A stretch of DNA of 54,139 bases from Oscillospiraceae bacterium (GTDB taxonomy: Bacteria; Bacillota; Clostridia; Oscillospirales; Acutalibacteraceae). Positions 7,675-15,628 of this stretch are shown piece after piece. The stretch lies in contig WQWM01000013.1 of assembly GCA_009785335.1 (NCBI GenBank), positions 1 to 54,139 of the forward strand, read 5' to 3'. The position numbers and the translations under genes are program-made. Within the stretch, counting starts at the first letter, position 1; each line of letters begins with the position of its first letter. The notes beneath the pieces are model-generated. The model did no database searches. It saw only the letters and a list, made by a program, of their open reading frames with translations, and was not told the DNA's origin.

Positions 7675-7688
7675 GATATTGTTATATC
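7675..7688. promoter_or_regulatory. dyad between hisG promoter and ribosome site
   Basis: GATAT-TGTT-ATATC, a short inverted repeat lying at the expected transcription start, between the -10 box and the AGGAG of hisG. A candidate repressor site; no regulator can be assigned from sequence alone. Confidence 0.3.
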
Positions 7689-7693
7689 CTAAA

Positions 7694-7722
7694 AGTATAC
7701 CACATTTTGCGTCTACATGCAA
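7694..7722 (-). promoter_or_regulatory. sigma-A promoter of the his operon
   Basis: Minus strand: TTGCAT (7722-7717), 17-bp spacer, TATACT (7699-7694), with TGTGG directly before the -10 (extended -10). About 35 bases upstream of hisG. Confidence 0.65.
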
Positions 7723-7775
7723 GCCCTATTGCTCTTTTTTCGCGCGTGATTTATGCACATTGTGTGCAGGCATGC

Positions 7776-7825
7776 AAAAAAACCGCCGTCAACCGCCGAA
7801 CCGTGGCTCGGGCAATTGATGGCGG
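7776..7825 (-). terminator. intrinsic terminator of the rluA-foldase-ligase operon
   Basis: On the minus strand an imperfect hairpin with arms CCGCC-A-TCAA-TT-GCCCGA and GTTCGGC-GG-TTGA-C-GGCGG is followed at once by seven T. It lies 24 bases after the stop codon at 7849. Confidence 0.7.
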
Positions 7826-7848
7826 GGTTGTAAATATTCAACTAAATG

Positions 7849-9306
7849 TTAAGAAGGCTCAGCGAAGCGACTTGCTCCCCGCAGGGGTTCAAAAAAAGAA
7901 CAGCGAGTCGACTTCTCGCTGACCACCATGAAGATGATCACAAGCAGCAGGTAGGGAATGGGCACAAACACGCCTGGATTCACCAGCGACATCAACTCAA
8001 CGGAGATCCAACTGAGCAGCAGCGTAACATGAAAGGGACTGCGGCGTTGCAGGAATATCTTTGCGCGATTGAAGTATAGCCAACCATAGGCCAGAATGCC
8101 CATGGCACCGAACGAGCCGATAATCTGGATGATGCTGTTGTGATACCAGCACAGTGCACCAGGGGCAGACACGTGAACATCACGGTTGCCCATGTAGCCC
8201 AAGCCAGTGCCAAATATCGGCCTGCGCAGGAAATCTTCCACACCGCGCCGATACAGAGCCACACGGATTTCGTCGTCGCTGTAGCGTATGGTGTCCAGCA
8301 GGCGATCAATCACCGGGGTGAAGAACGGCAGCAGCCAGCGTAGGCTGACCACAAAGGCCACGAGCAAAACACCCAGCGCACCGAGGTAAATTTTACGCCG
8401 CCGTTTGTCGAACACAAGCAGGTAGATCATGCACAGCAGCAGCGTGACTGCGCCGAACACAAGCCCCCCGCGCGAGCCGCTGAGCAGCATGGCCGCGAAC
8501 ATTGCTGCAGCTGCCGCAAGCCATGCGGGTTGCCGCAAGGCTTTGTAAAACGCGAACGGCAATGCCATCATTAAAAACGTACTGACGTTATTGCGCCACT
8601 GAAACGCGAGCAGCCGAAACGAACGCCCCGGCACCGCGAGGAGCCAAGCGGCGTAGTGGTGAAACACCATGAATGCACCCAGCAGGCCAATGGCCAGCAT
8701 GACGTTAGTGAGATAGCGCGGCAGTTCATCGCTGTCGCTTTCTTCCATGGCACAACGCAGCCAGAGGTATGCAATCAACATGCCAAAGCCCAGCGCCAGC
8801 ATGATAGCAAAGCTGGTGAGTGCAAAATACTCTTCGGCAGAAATGTAGCCTACGCCGCCCAGCACAATCACGATTGATACCGCAAGCATGGGCCAAAAGG
8901 CTCGGCCACCCCCCACCGTCTGCGACGGTTTCCCCCCTCTAAAGAAGGGGGGGAATATCAGCTTGCGCGGTGGGTAGATGACCAAATGCAACAACATGGC
9001 TAGTATGGGCAACGCGAGCACCCAAAATAGTGGACGAAAGCGTTCGTAGGCCGTGGTGTGTTGGCTTTGAATGAGCAACAATGTGGTGAGAAAAAACGGT
9101 GCGGCAGTGGCGAGAAGCTTGTTGCTGAGCACTGCAATGGCACTGAAAATGGGGATAAACACAGCCACACCAATTATATCCGCACGGGTGATGACAAGCA
9201 AAGCCGCTAGACCGGCTTGCGCGGCAACACCCCAACCAGACATGACAAACCACCGCAGCCATGCAAGCCACGGTGGTTGTTGAGTTTTAGTCAGTGTGTT
9301 AAACAT
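7849..9306 (-). CDS. O-antigen ligase/polymerase-like membrane protein
   Basis: A 485-aa polytopic membrane protein with about 11-12 hydrophobic segments. The SGSRGG motif near residue 275 in a membrane segment and the loop containing RRGVEDFLRRPIFGTGLGY followed by HNSIIQIIGSFG are characteristic of the Wzy_C (O-antigen ligase/polymerase) family, which transfers or joins lipid-linked glycans outside the membrane; in Gram-positives such proteins act in capsule or teichoic-acid-type polymers. Two parts look repeat-derived: the cytoplasmic-looking loop FRGGKPSQTVGGGR (near 8914-8955) is written by a C-run/G-run palindromic repeat in frame, and the last residues (CSFFEPLRGASRFAEPS) also run through repeat sequence. 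It starts 3 bases after the foldase stop codon. Confidence 0.75.
   Translation of the reverse strand: MFNTLTKTQQPPWLAWLRWFVMSGWGVAAQAGLAALLVITRADIIGVAVFIPIFSAIAVLSNKLLATAAPFFLTTLLLIQSQHTTAYERFRPLFWVLALPILAMLLHLVIYPPRKLIFPPFFRGGKPSQTVGGGRAFWPMLAVSIVIVLGGVGYISAEEYFALTSFAIMLALGFGMLIAYLWLRCAMEESDSDELPRYLTNVMLAIGLLGAFMVFHHYAAWLLAVPGRSFRLLAFQWRNNVSTFLMMALPFAFYKALRQPAWLAAAAAMFAAMLLSGSRGGLVFGAVTLLLCMIYLLVFDKRRRKIYLGALGVLLVAFVVSLRWLLPFFTPVIDRLLDTIRYSDDEIRVALYRRGVEDFLRRPIFGTGLGYMGNRDVHVSAPGALCWYHNSIIQIIGSFGAMGILAYGWLYFNRAKIFLQRRSPFHVTLLLSWISVELMSLVNPGVFVPIPYLLLVIIFMVVSEKSTRCSFFEPLRGASRFAEPS
8908..8956. repeat. in-frame palindromic repeat inside the ligase-like gene
   Basis: Gene-sense CCCCCCTTCTTTAGAGGGGG plus ACCGTC-GCA-GACGGT and a G-run: two hairpins with no frame break, encoding about 16 residues between two membrane segments. 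It has the same architecture as the insertion in priA. Confidence 0.65.
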
Positions 9307-9309
9307 GGG

Positions 9310-11181
9310 TTAGAATGACGGGGTGTTGCCAGCAGCTTGCTCGGCTTCAAATTCAAAGCGTTGCCATGCCACGTGGAGTTCCATCATGGGGTCAGAGGCG
9401 AAGCGCACAAACCACATGCCAATGCGGCGTTCGCGCACGGGATGTTGGTCTAACAAATTGTCGATATGATCGTCAAGGGCCTCAACGGTGAGGATTTGGC
9501 GGCCTTCGATCAACCAGTTGGGCACATCTTCTTGCACATTGGACAAAAAGACGACGAGTACTTCACCAATGGTGCCCGTTTGGTTGAGAATGGGAAGGAT
9601 GGCGGCGTCCCCCACTTGACGAGCGTGTTCAAACAGCCATTGCTCGGTTTCGGCATGTGTGAAGCTATCTGAGCCAGGCAGCGCGCCAGTGAGCAACGCT
9701 GGGTTGCCCAATGCAAGAAAGGCAGCGGCGTCTCCACCGGTTGCTTCAAATTGGGCCAGCATCGTTTCAGCTTGTGCAAGTGTGTCGGTCACAGCTTGCG
9801 CGTGTGCTTGCACGGCAGCAGCGGTTTGATCCCAGTTTTCATCATCTTCGGGCGGCACCAACTCGGCTGGAACAACAGGCATCCGCAGGGTGTAGAAATC
9901 CACGGCGTTGATGGCATGCGCGGTGCGCACCAGCATCACGGCATGCACGGTAGTGGCGTCTTCAAACACGGTGGTGTCGCCATTGACGCGAGCGGTGTCA
10001 TACAGCCAATCGGCCAAGCGCTCGGGTTCGTCTTGGTTAGGACGCTCCACGCTGAAGTTTTGATCAAAATGTTGGCGGCGGTGACGCAGGAAGTTTGTGC
10101 TTGTAGCGGCATCCAGCGCAACTGCATCGTCATCTTCAGCTTCGGCATCCAAAATGGCTTGCGCAGCAGTGATGAAGCTATCTTCGTCGGTTACGCCTGC
10201 CAAAAAGCTTGCAGCTTGTTGGCGGGCGGTTTCGGCCGCTTCTGGGGTTTGTTCTGCAATCACAAACGGTAGAATCCGCACGTCCACAAAATCAAACAGT
10301 GTGCTGTCTTCATCAACAAAGGCGCGCACGTCCGCATCATTAAAGCTGTCGGTTAAGGCGTTTTCTTGATACTCCTGGAAGTTTTGCACCAGCAGTTCAC
10401 GCACAAGTGCACGCTCCAGCACGCGTTCGGTGTAGCCGGGTAAATTGGTCACGCGCAGCCAGGCGTTCAGCGAGGACGCACGTCCATGTGCTGCTTCGCG
10501 CTCGTTGTGCATGCGTGTTTCAACCTGCGCAACTTGTTCATCAGTCAGCGTTAGCCCCAGGCGACGTGCTTCATTGTACATCACAATTTGGGCGTGGAAG
10601 TTGCGGTTGGTGTTTGCGATGATTTGATCTTCCCAGTACATGGGGTTGCCGTCGTCGTCAAGCACGGGTTCACGCACGGTGGTGAACATCGGTGTGCCGT
10701 CGGCATTGTGCATGGGATTACCGTCACTGTCTAACGTGGGCACTTGTGTTTCGGGATGCAGCATGGGTTGACCAACGGGCGAAGACCAAGGATCAAGGCC
10801 GAAGTGGTCGCCTACGCTGAGCCCCATGGCGGCAAATTGCTGTTCCAACGTATATAGCTGCCGCGCATGTGCATGGGTATTCCAAAATTCGCGCTGCATG
10901 AGCACGGTATATTCAGGTTGACGAATGGTGGTGCCAGCCACGGTGATCACGGGCATCCAGCGTGCAGGCACGCCATAGGTGAGCACGAAGACTCCGCCGA
11001 TTCCCAACACCAGTGCGGTGACCACAACCACTGCGATGGCGCTGAATACAATGCGGGTTACGTCAAGCTTAGGTTTTTTTCTGCTGCGCGCTTTGGCATC
11101 TTTTTTTTGCCACTGGGCGCGCTCTTTCTCAAATTTCGCCTTATCTTTTTGGCGTTGTTTTTCGAATTTGTTTTCTGCCAT
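9310..11181 (-). CDS. membrane-anchored SurA/PrsA-like foldase
   Basis: A 623-aa protein with a highly charged cytoplasmic tail (residues 1-43, Lys/Glu/Gln rich), one membrane segment at about 44-68 and a large acidic extracytoplasmic part. The region after the membrane segment (AGTTIRQPEYTVLM, then EARRLGLTLTDEQVAQVETRM) resembles the SurA/PrsA N-terminal chaperone fold, so it probably assists folding of exported proteins; a complete parvulin active-site domain is not evident. Residues about 130-170 hold three DxDGNPM-like units (DSDGNPM, NADGTPM, DDDGNPM), an acidic repeat not explained by the family. The promoter is at 11222-11250; the ligase-like gene follows after 3 bases. Medium confidence in function. 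Confidence 0.6.
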   Translation of the reverse strand: MAENKFEKQRQKDKAKFEKERAQWQKKDAKARSRKKPKLDVTRIVFSAIAVVVVTALVLGIGGVFVLTYGVPARWMPVITVAGTTIRQPEYTVLMQREFWNTHAHARQLYTLEQQFAAMGLSVGDHFGLDPWSSPVGQPMLHPETQVPTLDSDGNPMHNADGTPMFTTVREPVLDDDGNPMYWEDQIIANTNRNFHAQIVMYNEARRLGLTLTDEQVAQVETRMHNEREAAHGRASSLNAWLRVTNLPGYTERVLERALVRELLVQNFQEYQENALTDSFNDADVRAFVDEDSTLFDFVDVRILPFVIAEQTPEAAETARQQAASFLAGVTDEDSFITAAQAILDAEAEDDDAVALDAATSTNFLRHRRQHFDQNFSVERPNQDEPERLADWLYDTARVNGDTTVFEDATTVHAVMLVRTAHAINAVDFYTLRMPVVPAELVPPEDDENWDQTAAAVQAHAQAVTDTLAQAETMLAQFEATGGDAAAFLALGNPALLTGALPGSDSFTHAETEQWLFEHARQVGDAAILPILNQTGTIGEVLVVFLSNVQEDVPNWLIEGRQILTVEALDDHIDNLLDQHPVRERRIGMWFVRFASDPMMELHVAWQRFEFEAEQAAGNTPSF

Positions 11182-11221
11182 GTGCTTGTCCCTTTCTCTT
11201 AGAGCAAAACGTTCAACTATT

Positions 11222-11250
11222 ATTATACACTATCTTGGCAATTTTGGCAA
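11222..11250 (-). promoter_or_regulatory. sigma-A promoter of the foldase-ligase operon
   Basis: Minus strand: TTGCCA (11250-11245), 17-bp spacer, TATAAT (11227-11222), preceded by AGTG. It lies in the gap after the rluA-family gene. Confidence 0.7.
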
Positions 11251-11264
11251 GCAAAACTTGCAAA

Positions 11265-12254
11265 TTATCCCCAAGGATTTTCACACACTAACGTAGTATC
11301 AGGAAATAAGCGGTACAAAAACGCAGGTTCGTCGGCAAAAATGTCCAATTCATGCAGATAATCCAGTTCAGTTTTTTCGCCGCTGAAGTGAAAAGTCAGC
11401 CGCCATGCGCACAAACACTGTGATTTAACTGGCGCAGATTGATACAACGCCCGCGGTGCATATTTGCCATCGCCCACCAATGCATGGCCCAGATGGGCGA
11501 ATTGTGCACGTATCTGGTGCGTGCGGCCAGTGAGTAATTCGGCTTGCACGAGCGTGAAATCGTTCGAGTGCGCCAAACTGCGATAGCGCGTGATGCATTC
11601 TTTGGTGCCCGCGCGTGGAGTATCATAGACGCACACCAGTGACTTAGTAGCATCTTTAACCATGTAACTGGTGACAGTTTGCCATTGCGGTGCGTGCAAT
11701 TTTCCATGCACAGCGCACAGGTAGAACTTGCGCAGCTGGCGGGTTTTCATCTTCTCGTTGAGCACGCGCAGCGCAACTGCTGTTTTCGCAGCAATGACAA
11801 TGCCCTGGGTGTTGCGGTCAATGCGGTTGACCAGTGCGGGAGCAAAGCTGTGTTCGTTTTTGGGTGAGTACTCCCCTTTTTCGTGCAGATAACGTTGCAC
11901 GCGGGCAAGCAGATTGTCGATATACTCGCCGTCGCCAGCGTGAGAAAGCAGCCCGGCAGGTTTTTGCGCCAGCAGAATGTGCTGGTCTTCGTAAAGCACG
12001 TGCAGTTGCGCCGGTGCGCACAGGAAATCATATTCCCATGCGGGCGGGGTAAAAAATTCATCCGGCAGATAGCAATCCACCACGTCGCCGGTGATTAGCC
12101 GATAGCTGCCCTCAGCACGCTTGCGGTTGACCTTGATGTTCTTTTGGCGCAGGGCTTTATATAGTGCGGCGGGCGGCAGGTTGGGCGCAGCCTTTTGCAG
12201 GAATTTATCCAGACGCTGGGCAGCATCGTTTGGGGTGATGGTGAAGGATTTCAT
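11265..12254 (-). CDS. RluA-family 23S rRNA pseudouridine synthase
   Basis: A 329-aa protein isomerising uridines in RNA, most likely 23S rRNA (RluC/RluD group). An N-terminal S4 RNA-binding domain (about 1-65: RLDKFLQ ... ALRQKNIKVN) precedes the catalytic domain. The catalytic aspartate lies in VNRIDRNTQGIVIAAK, where the usual HRLD is NRID. The C-terminal signature RTHQIRAQFAHLGHALVGDGKY is intact. Within the RluA family the exact target position cannot be read from sequence. It is divergent from the F5/8C-domain gene with 65 bp between them. Confidence 0.92.
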   Translation of the reverse strand: MKSFTITPNDAAQRLDKFLQKAAPNLPPAALYKALRQKNIKVNRKRAEGSYRLITGDVVDCYLPDEFFTPPAWEYDFLCAPAQLHVLYEDQHILLAQKPAGLLSHAGDGEYIDNLLARVQRYLHEKGEYSPKNEHSFAPALVNRIDRNTQGIVIAAKTAVALRVLNEKMKTRQLRKFYLCAVHGKLHAPQWQTVTSYMVKDATKSLVCVYDTPRAGTKECITRYRSLAHSNDFTLVQAELLTGRTHQIRAQFAHLGHALVGDGKYAPRALYQSAPVKSQCLCAWRLTFHFSGEKTELDYLHELDIFADEPAFLYRLFPDTTLVCENPWG

Positions 12255-12283
12255 TTGGGGCTCCTTGTTGCGCTATCCTTGCA

Positions 12284-12312
12284 TATAATGGAAAAGAAAA
12301 TCGTTGGGAGGA
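12284..12312 (+). promoter_or_regulatory. candidate -10 box and ribosome site of the F5/8C gene
   Basis: TATAAT at 12284-12289 has no good -35 at 17 bp; GGGAGGAT follows at 12305-12312, 7 bases before the ATG. It is the only promoter-like sequence in the 65-bp divergent gap. Confidence 0.4.
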
Positions 12313-12319
12313 TTCGTTC

Positions 12320-13141
12320 ATGAATCAAAACGCACAATACCCTAACTTCTCGCTTTTGAGAGGTTGTTGTGCCGCAGGCACATGTGTGCAGCCAGATGTT
12401 TGCCCCACTGGTCCTGTTTTGGAACATGCTGGTGATAGCGTGGATGTGGGGGCGACAACATGGGCCTATTGGACAGAAGAAGTGCATATTGCCCGCAATG
12501 GTGACACTTGGCTGCGTTTGAATGGCCAGCAGGCAGACGTGCAGGAATATCCCCTGCTTGATGGACTTGGTGCAGCGAGCTATGTTGCGGCAAGATTAAC
12601 GCCCAACATGACTTCAAACACTGCACCATCGCCGTTTGTGGCCTCGGCCAGCAGCACATATGCCTCGGGTTATCAGCCTTGGCGGGCGTTTGATGGAATT
12701 TCTGGTGGGTCGGGCAACGATGGCTGGGCAAGCAGCGGGCCGCTCAGCGGCTCAGTGGTGAATCAATGGATCATGATTAACTTGGGGCAACCCCTGCCCC
12801 TGTATTGGTATCGCTTGCGTTCGCGCGGGAACCAAACAACGGTGGTGCAGTTCCCCACAGAATGGACGCTGCTCGGGTCAAATAACGGCACAAACTTCAA
12901 CCCCATTGAGCAGCGAACGTTCTCGCTCAGCGGTTCGGGATCGTATCGTCCGTTTGATTTTTTTCTGTCGCAACCAGCGATGTATCAGTTTTATCGCTTT
13001 CAAATCAGCCGCGTAAACGGCGGCGGGCACGTGAACATCGGCGAAATTGAGCTTTATCGTGATGTTTTTCGCCTGCAAAATGTGCCACCCAACGCTCAGG
13101 GCATGCATATGTATGTGAAGGCGGCTTATGCCAAGGCTTGA
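12320..13141 (+). CDS. F5/8 type C (discoidin-like) domain protein
   Basis: A 273-aa protein of unknown role. Residues about 105-250 form a recognisable F5/8C/galactose-binding-like domain: ASSTYASGYQPWRAFDG, WIMINLGQPLPLYWYRLRSRG, PTEWTLLGSNNGTNF and FYRFQISRVNGGGHVNIGEIELY. The first 40 residues carry four cysteines in CCAAGTCVQPDVC and no signal peptide; residues about 45-75 look like a short beta segment (TWLRLNG). The C-terminus YVKAAYAKA is small-residue rich. Discoidin domains without a signal are common in phage tail or baseplate fibres, but no phage gene is nearby. It is the only plus-strand gene in the first 35 kb, and its stop codon abuts that of the tatD-like gene with no spacing. 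Confidence 0.75.
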   Translation: MNQNAQYPNFSLLRGCCAAGTCVQPDVCPTGPVLEHAGDSVDVGATTWAYWTEEVHIARNGDTWLRLNGQQADVQEYPLLDGLGAASYVAARLTPNMTSNTAPSPFVASASSTYASGYQPWRAFDGISGGSGNDGWASSGPLSGSVVNQWIMINLGQPLPLYWYRLRSRGNQTTVVQFPTEWTLLGSNNGTNFNPIEQRTFSLSGSGSYRPFDFFLSQPAMYQFYRFQISRVNGGGHVNIGEIELYRDVFRLQNVPPNAQGMHMYVKAAYAKA

Positions 13142-13897
13142 TTATGATAAAAATAATGTGTGCGCGTTGTCAGCACAAGCGTCCAGCAAGTCTTGCGCAT
13201 CCATCCCTCGCACGGCAGCGATTTTCTCGGCAATCACGGCGATGTGTGTGCTGTCGCAGCGCTTGCCCCGATGGGGCACAGGCGCCATGTAGGGTGCATC
13301 GGTCTCCAGCAGCAGACGGTCAAGCGGCACAGCGGCAGCGACTTCAATCGGCTTGCGGGCGTTGTTGAAGGTGACCGCTCCACCCAGGCCGATGTGCAAC
13401 CCCAGCGGCAAGATCTCACGCATGAACTCCACGCTGCCAGTGAAGCAGTGCATCACACCGCGCAGCGGCGCGAATTCGCGCAAGATGGCTAACGTGTCTG
13501 CAAAGGCATCGCGGCAGTGGATAACAACGGGTTTGTCCATCACATGGGCAAGCTCAAGCTGTGCGGTGAAAATAGCCTGCTGCACATCACGCGGAGAAAA
13601 ATCGTAGTGGTAGTCAAGGCCCATCTCCCCTGCTGCCATGCATTTTGGGTGTTGCAATAGTTCGCACAAGCCATCCATGCCGTGTGTGGCCTCGTGCGGG
13701 TGCACGCCCGCAGCGGCGAACATGTAATCATATTGTTCAGCCAGAGCAATGGCGGCGCGGCTATCGGGGACATCCGTGCCACAGCACAACACCCCAACCA
13801 CGCCTTGCTGCGGCAGTGCAGCTAGCACGGCGGCGCGGTCGTCATCAAAGCGTGGGGAGGTATAATGCGCGTGGGAGTCGAAGAGGTTGATTATCAT
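13142..13897 (-). CDS. TatD-family metal-dependent hydrolase/DNase
   Basis: A 251-aa TIM-barrel hydrolase with a two-metal centre. Metal ligands seen: DSHAH at the N-terminus, AAGEMGLDYHY with the conserved Glu, VIHCRDAF, HCFTGS and LLLETDAPYM. Length and motif order match TatD/YcfH deoxyribonucleases, which trim 3' DNA or RNA ends and are usually encoded next to metG in Firmicutes, as here. The start at 13897 has GGAG about 10 bases upstream, contributed by the neighbouring MITE-like repeat. It lies 107 bp downstream of metG on the same strand. Confidence 0.93.
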   Translation of the reverse strand: MIINLFDSHAHYTSPRFDDDRAAVLAALPQQGVVGVLCCGTDVPDSRAAIALAEQYDYMFAAAGVHPHEATHGMDGLCELLQHPKCMAAGEMGLDYHYDFSPRDVQQAIFTAQLELAHVMDKPVVIHCRDAFADTLAILREFAPLRGVMHCFTGSVEFMREILPLGLHIGLGGAVTFNNARKPIEVAAAVPLDRLLLETDAPYMAPVPHRGKRCDSTHIAVIAEKIAAVRGMDAQDLLDACADNAHTLFLS

Positions 13898-13908
13898 GTA
13901 GCTATGCT

Positions 13909-14000
13909 CCGGGCGGCGTAATCGCCGCCCCTACATGTTGCGGCTTATTGTAATGTTGTGGAAAATATCGACCTGTAGGGGCGGCGATTACGCCGCCCGT
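13909..14000. repeat. paired MITE-like units between tatD and metG
   Basis: Two palindromic 27-bp units (CGGGCGGCG, TAAT, CGCCGCCC, CTACA) lie at 13909-13935 and 13973-13999 in inverted orientation. Here the CTACA ends face inward, the reverse of the arrangement at 1011, 5448 and 43551. Confidence 0.8.
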
Positions 14001-14004
14001 GCAC

Positions 14005-15540
14005 TTAGTCATCCAACACATTCCCATCCACCCGTGCAAACAACGGTTTGGGTGAATCCGTCACTTTGGTGCCTGCGGCAACGCCAAACACAGCGTCATC
14101 CAATGTGCAGCCAAGTTGATCGCATATGCTGGCGGCGGCCTGCGGCATGGCGGGGGCAAACAGCTCTGCCAGCACGCGAATGCAGCCCAGCAGATGCGCC
14201 ATCACCGTGCCCAAATAGGCTTGCTGCTCGGGGTCTTTTGCAAGTGCCCAGGGCGTGGTTTCGTCAATGTATTTGTTGCTGCGCTTGGCCAGTGCCATGG
14301 CAGCTTCCATCGCGTCAGCAATGCGGAATTCCTCAAGGGCTTTGTTGTAGTCTGCCACAGTTTGCTTCGCAAAGCTTTGCAGTTCGTGTTCAAGCGCAGT
14401 CAATTCGCCCATAGCGGGCACCACGCCATCGAAGTATTTATTCGTCATGGCAAGGGTGCGGTTGACGAGATTACCCAGCACGTTGGCCAGGTCACCGTTG
14501 TAGCGTTCAATCACAGCTTCACGGGTGATGGAACCATCAGTGGCCTGTGGCATTTCGGCAAGCAGATAGTAACGCACGGCATCGCTGCCCAGCAATTTGG
14601 CCAGCTCATCGGCGTAAATCATGTTGCCGCGAGACTTACTCATTTTGTCTGCGCCAAACAGCAGCCATGGGTGCGCAAACACCTGCTTGGGCAATGGCTG
14701 CCCCAATGCATGCAGCATAATCGGCCAGGTAATCACATGAAAACGGCAGATGTCTTTACCAATCACATGCACATCAGCAGGCCAAAACTTGCGGTACTCA
14801 TCGCTGTTTTCGGTGGCATCAAAACCAAGCGCGGTGGCGTAGTTGCTCAGCGCGTCAAGCCAAACATACATCACATGTTCAGGGTCGTTTGGCACAGGAA
14901 TGCCCCACTTGATGGTGCTGCGCGACACGCAAAAGTCTTGCAGGCCGGGCTTGATGAAGCTGTTGAGCATTTCGTTCATGCGGCTTTTGGGCACGATGAA
15001 ATCCGGGTGATCGGCATAATGCTGCTCCAGCCAAGCTTGATATTTGCTTTGGCGCAGGAAGTAGGCTTCTTCTTTGGCGGGCTGCACTGCGCGGTTGCAG
15101 TCCGGGCACATGTTCGCGGCTAGCTGCGATTCCGTCCAGAACGACTCGCAGGGTGTGCAGTATAGGCCCTCATATTCATCTTTGTAGATATCGCCTTGCG
15201 CCAGAAGCTGGGTAAACATGTTCTGCACAGCAGCTTTGTGGTAGTCATCCGTGGTGCGAATAAACTGGTCATAGCTGATTTGCAGCGCGGCAAAGCTATC
15301 TTTGATGATGTTAACAATGCCAGTGGTGAACTCCAAGGGCGAAAGGCCCTGTTCGGCCGCGAGGTTTTCAACCTTTTGGCCGTGTTCGTCGGTGCCCACC
15401 AGGAATTTCACGTCAAAGCCGCGCATTCGCCGCCAGCGTGCAAGCAGGTCGGCCGCCACGGTGTCACAGAAATTGCCGATATGCGGCTTGCCTGTGGCAT
15501 AGAGAATGGCGGTGGTGATGTAGTACGGTTGCTTTAACAT
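14005..15540 (-). CDS. metG: methionyl-tRNA synthetase
   Basis: Charges tRNA-Met. The 511-aa protein has the class I signatures ATGKPHIGN (HIGH-type) near residue 20 and DKMSKSRGN near 305, and a zinc knuckle YCTPCESFW ... CPDCNR near 128-147. It stops after the anticodon-binding helices and lacks the C-terminal tRNA-binding domain of the longer form, so that domain would have to be encoded elsewhere or be absent. The start at 15540 has GAGGAGG 6 bases upstream. No T-box leader is visible in the 88-bp gap. Confidence 0.97.
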   Translation of the reverse strand: MLKQPYYITTAILYATGKPHIGNFCDTVAADLLARWRRMRGFDVKFLVGTDEHGQKVENLAAEQGLSPLEFTTGIVNIIKDSFAALQISYDQFIRTTDDYHKAAVQNMFTQLLAQGDIYKDEYEGLYCTPCESFWTESQLAANMCPDCNRAVQPAKEEAYFLRQSKYQAWLEQHYADHPDFIVPKSRMNEMLNSFIKPGLQDFCVSRSTIKWGIPVPNDPEHVMYVWLDALSNYATALGFDATENSDEYRKFWPADVHVIGKDICRFHVITWPIMLHALGQPLPKQVFAHPWLLFGADKMSKSRGNMIYADELAKLLGSDAVRYYLLAEMPQATDGSITREAVIERYNGDLANVLGNLVNRTLAMTNKYFDGVVPAMGELTALEHELQSFAKQTVADYNKALEEFRIADAMEAAMALAKRSNKYIDETTPWALAKDPEQQAYLGTVMAHLLGCIRVLAELFAPAMPQAAASICDQLGCTLDDAVFGVAAGTKVTDSPKPLFARVDGNVLDD

Positions 15541-15560
15541 GATGTCCTCCTCATAATAAA

Positions 15561-15590
15561 AATGTGCTATACCTTACAGTATAACACATT
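15561..15590. promoter_or_regulatory. dyad overlapping the metG -10 box
   Basis: AATGTGCTATACC and GGTATAACACATT-like arms (second arm reads AGTATAACACATT) form a near-perfect inverted repeat around TTAC. It overlaps the metG -10 and also places a second -10-like sequence on the other strand. Confidence 0.4.
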
Positions 15591-15606
15591 TAGGCAGATT
15601 AGTCAA
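15578..15606 (-). promoter_or_regulatory. sigma-A promoter of metG
   Basis: Minus strand: TTGACT (15606-15601), 17-bp spacer, TATACT (15583-15578), with TGTGT directly before the -10. Confidence 0.7.
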
Positions 15607-15628
15607 ATAGAACTTGTACGATTACGCG

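Noticed and set aside
7735-7775. Promoter or small RNA between hisG and the ligase-like gene
   Set aside because: Apart from the his promoter and the terminator, only a short GCACA-TTG-TGTGC dyad is present, too little to support an RNA gene.
12320-13141. Prophage remnant
   Set aside because: Only one fibre-like gene is present, with no capsid, terminase, integrase or lysis gene around it.
14116-15123. Plus-strand 335-codon frame opposite metG
   Set aside because: metG carries HIGH, KMSKS and zinc motifs; the antisense frame has no family features.
15541-15628. T-box leader of metG
   Set aside because: The gap is only 88 bp and lacks the T-box sequence; a promoter and dyad fill it.
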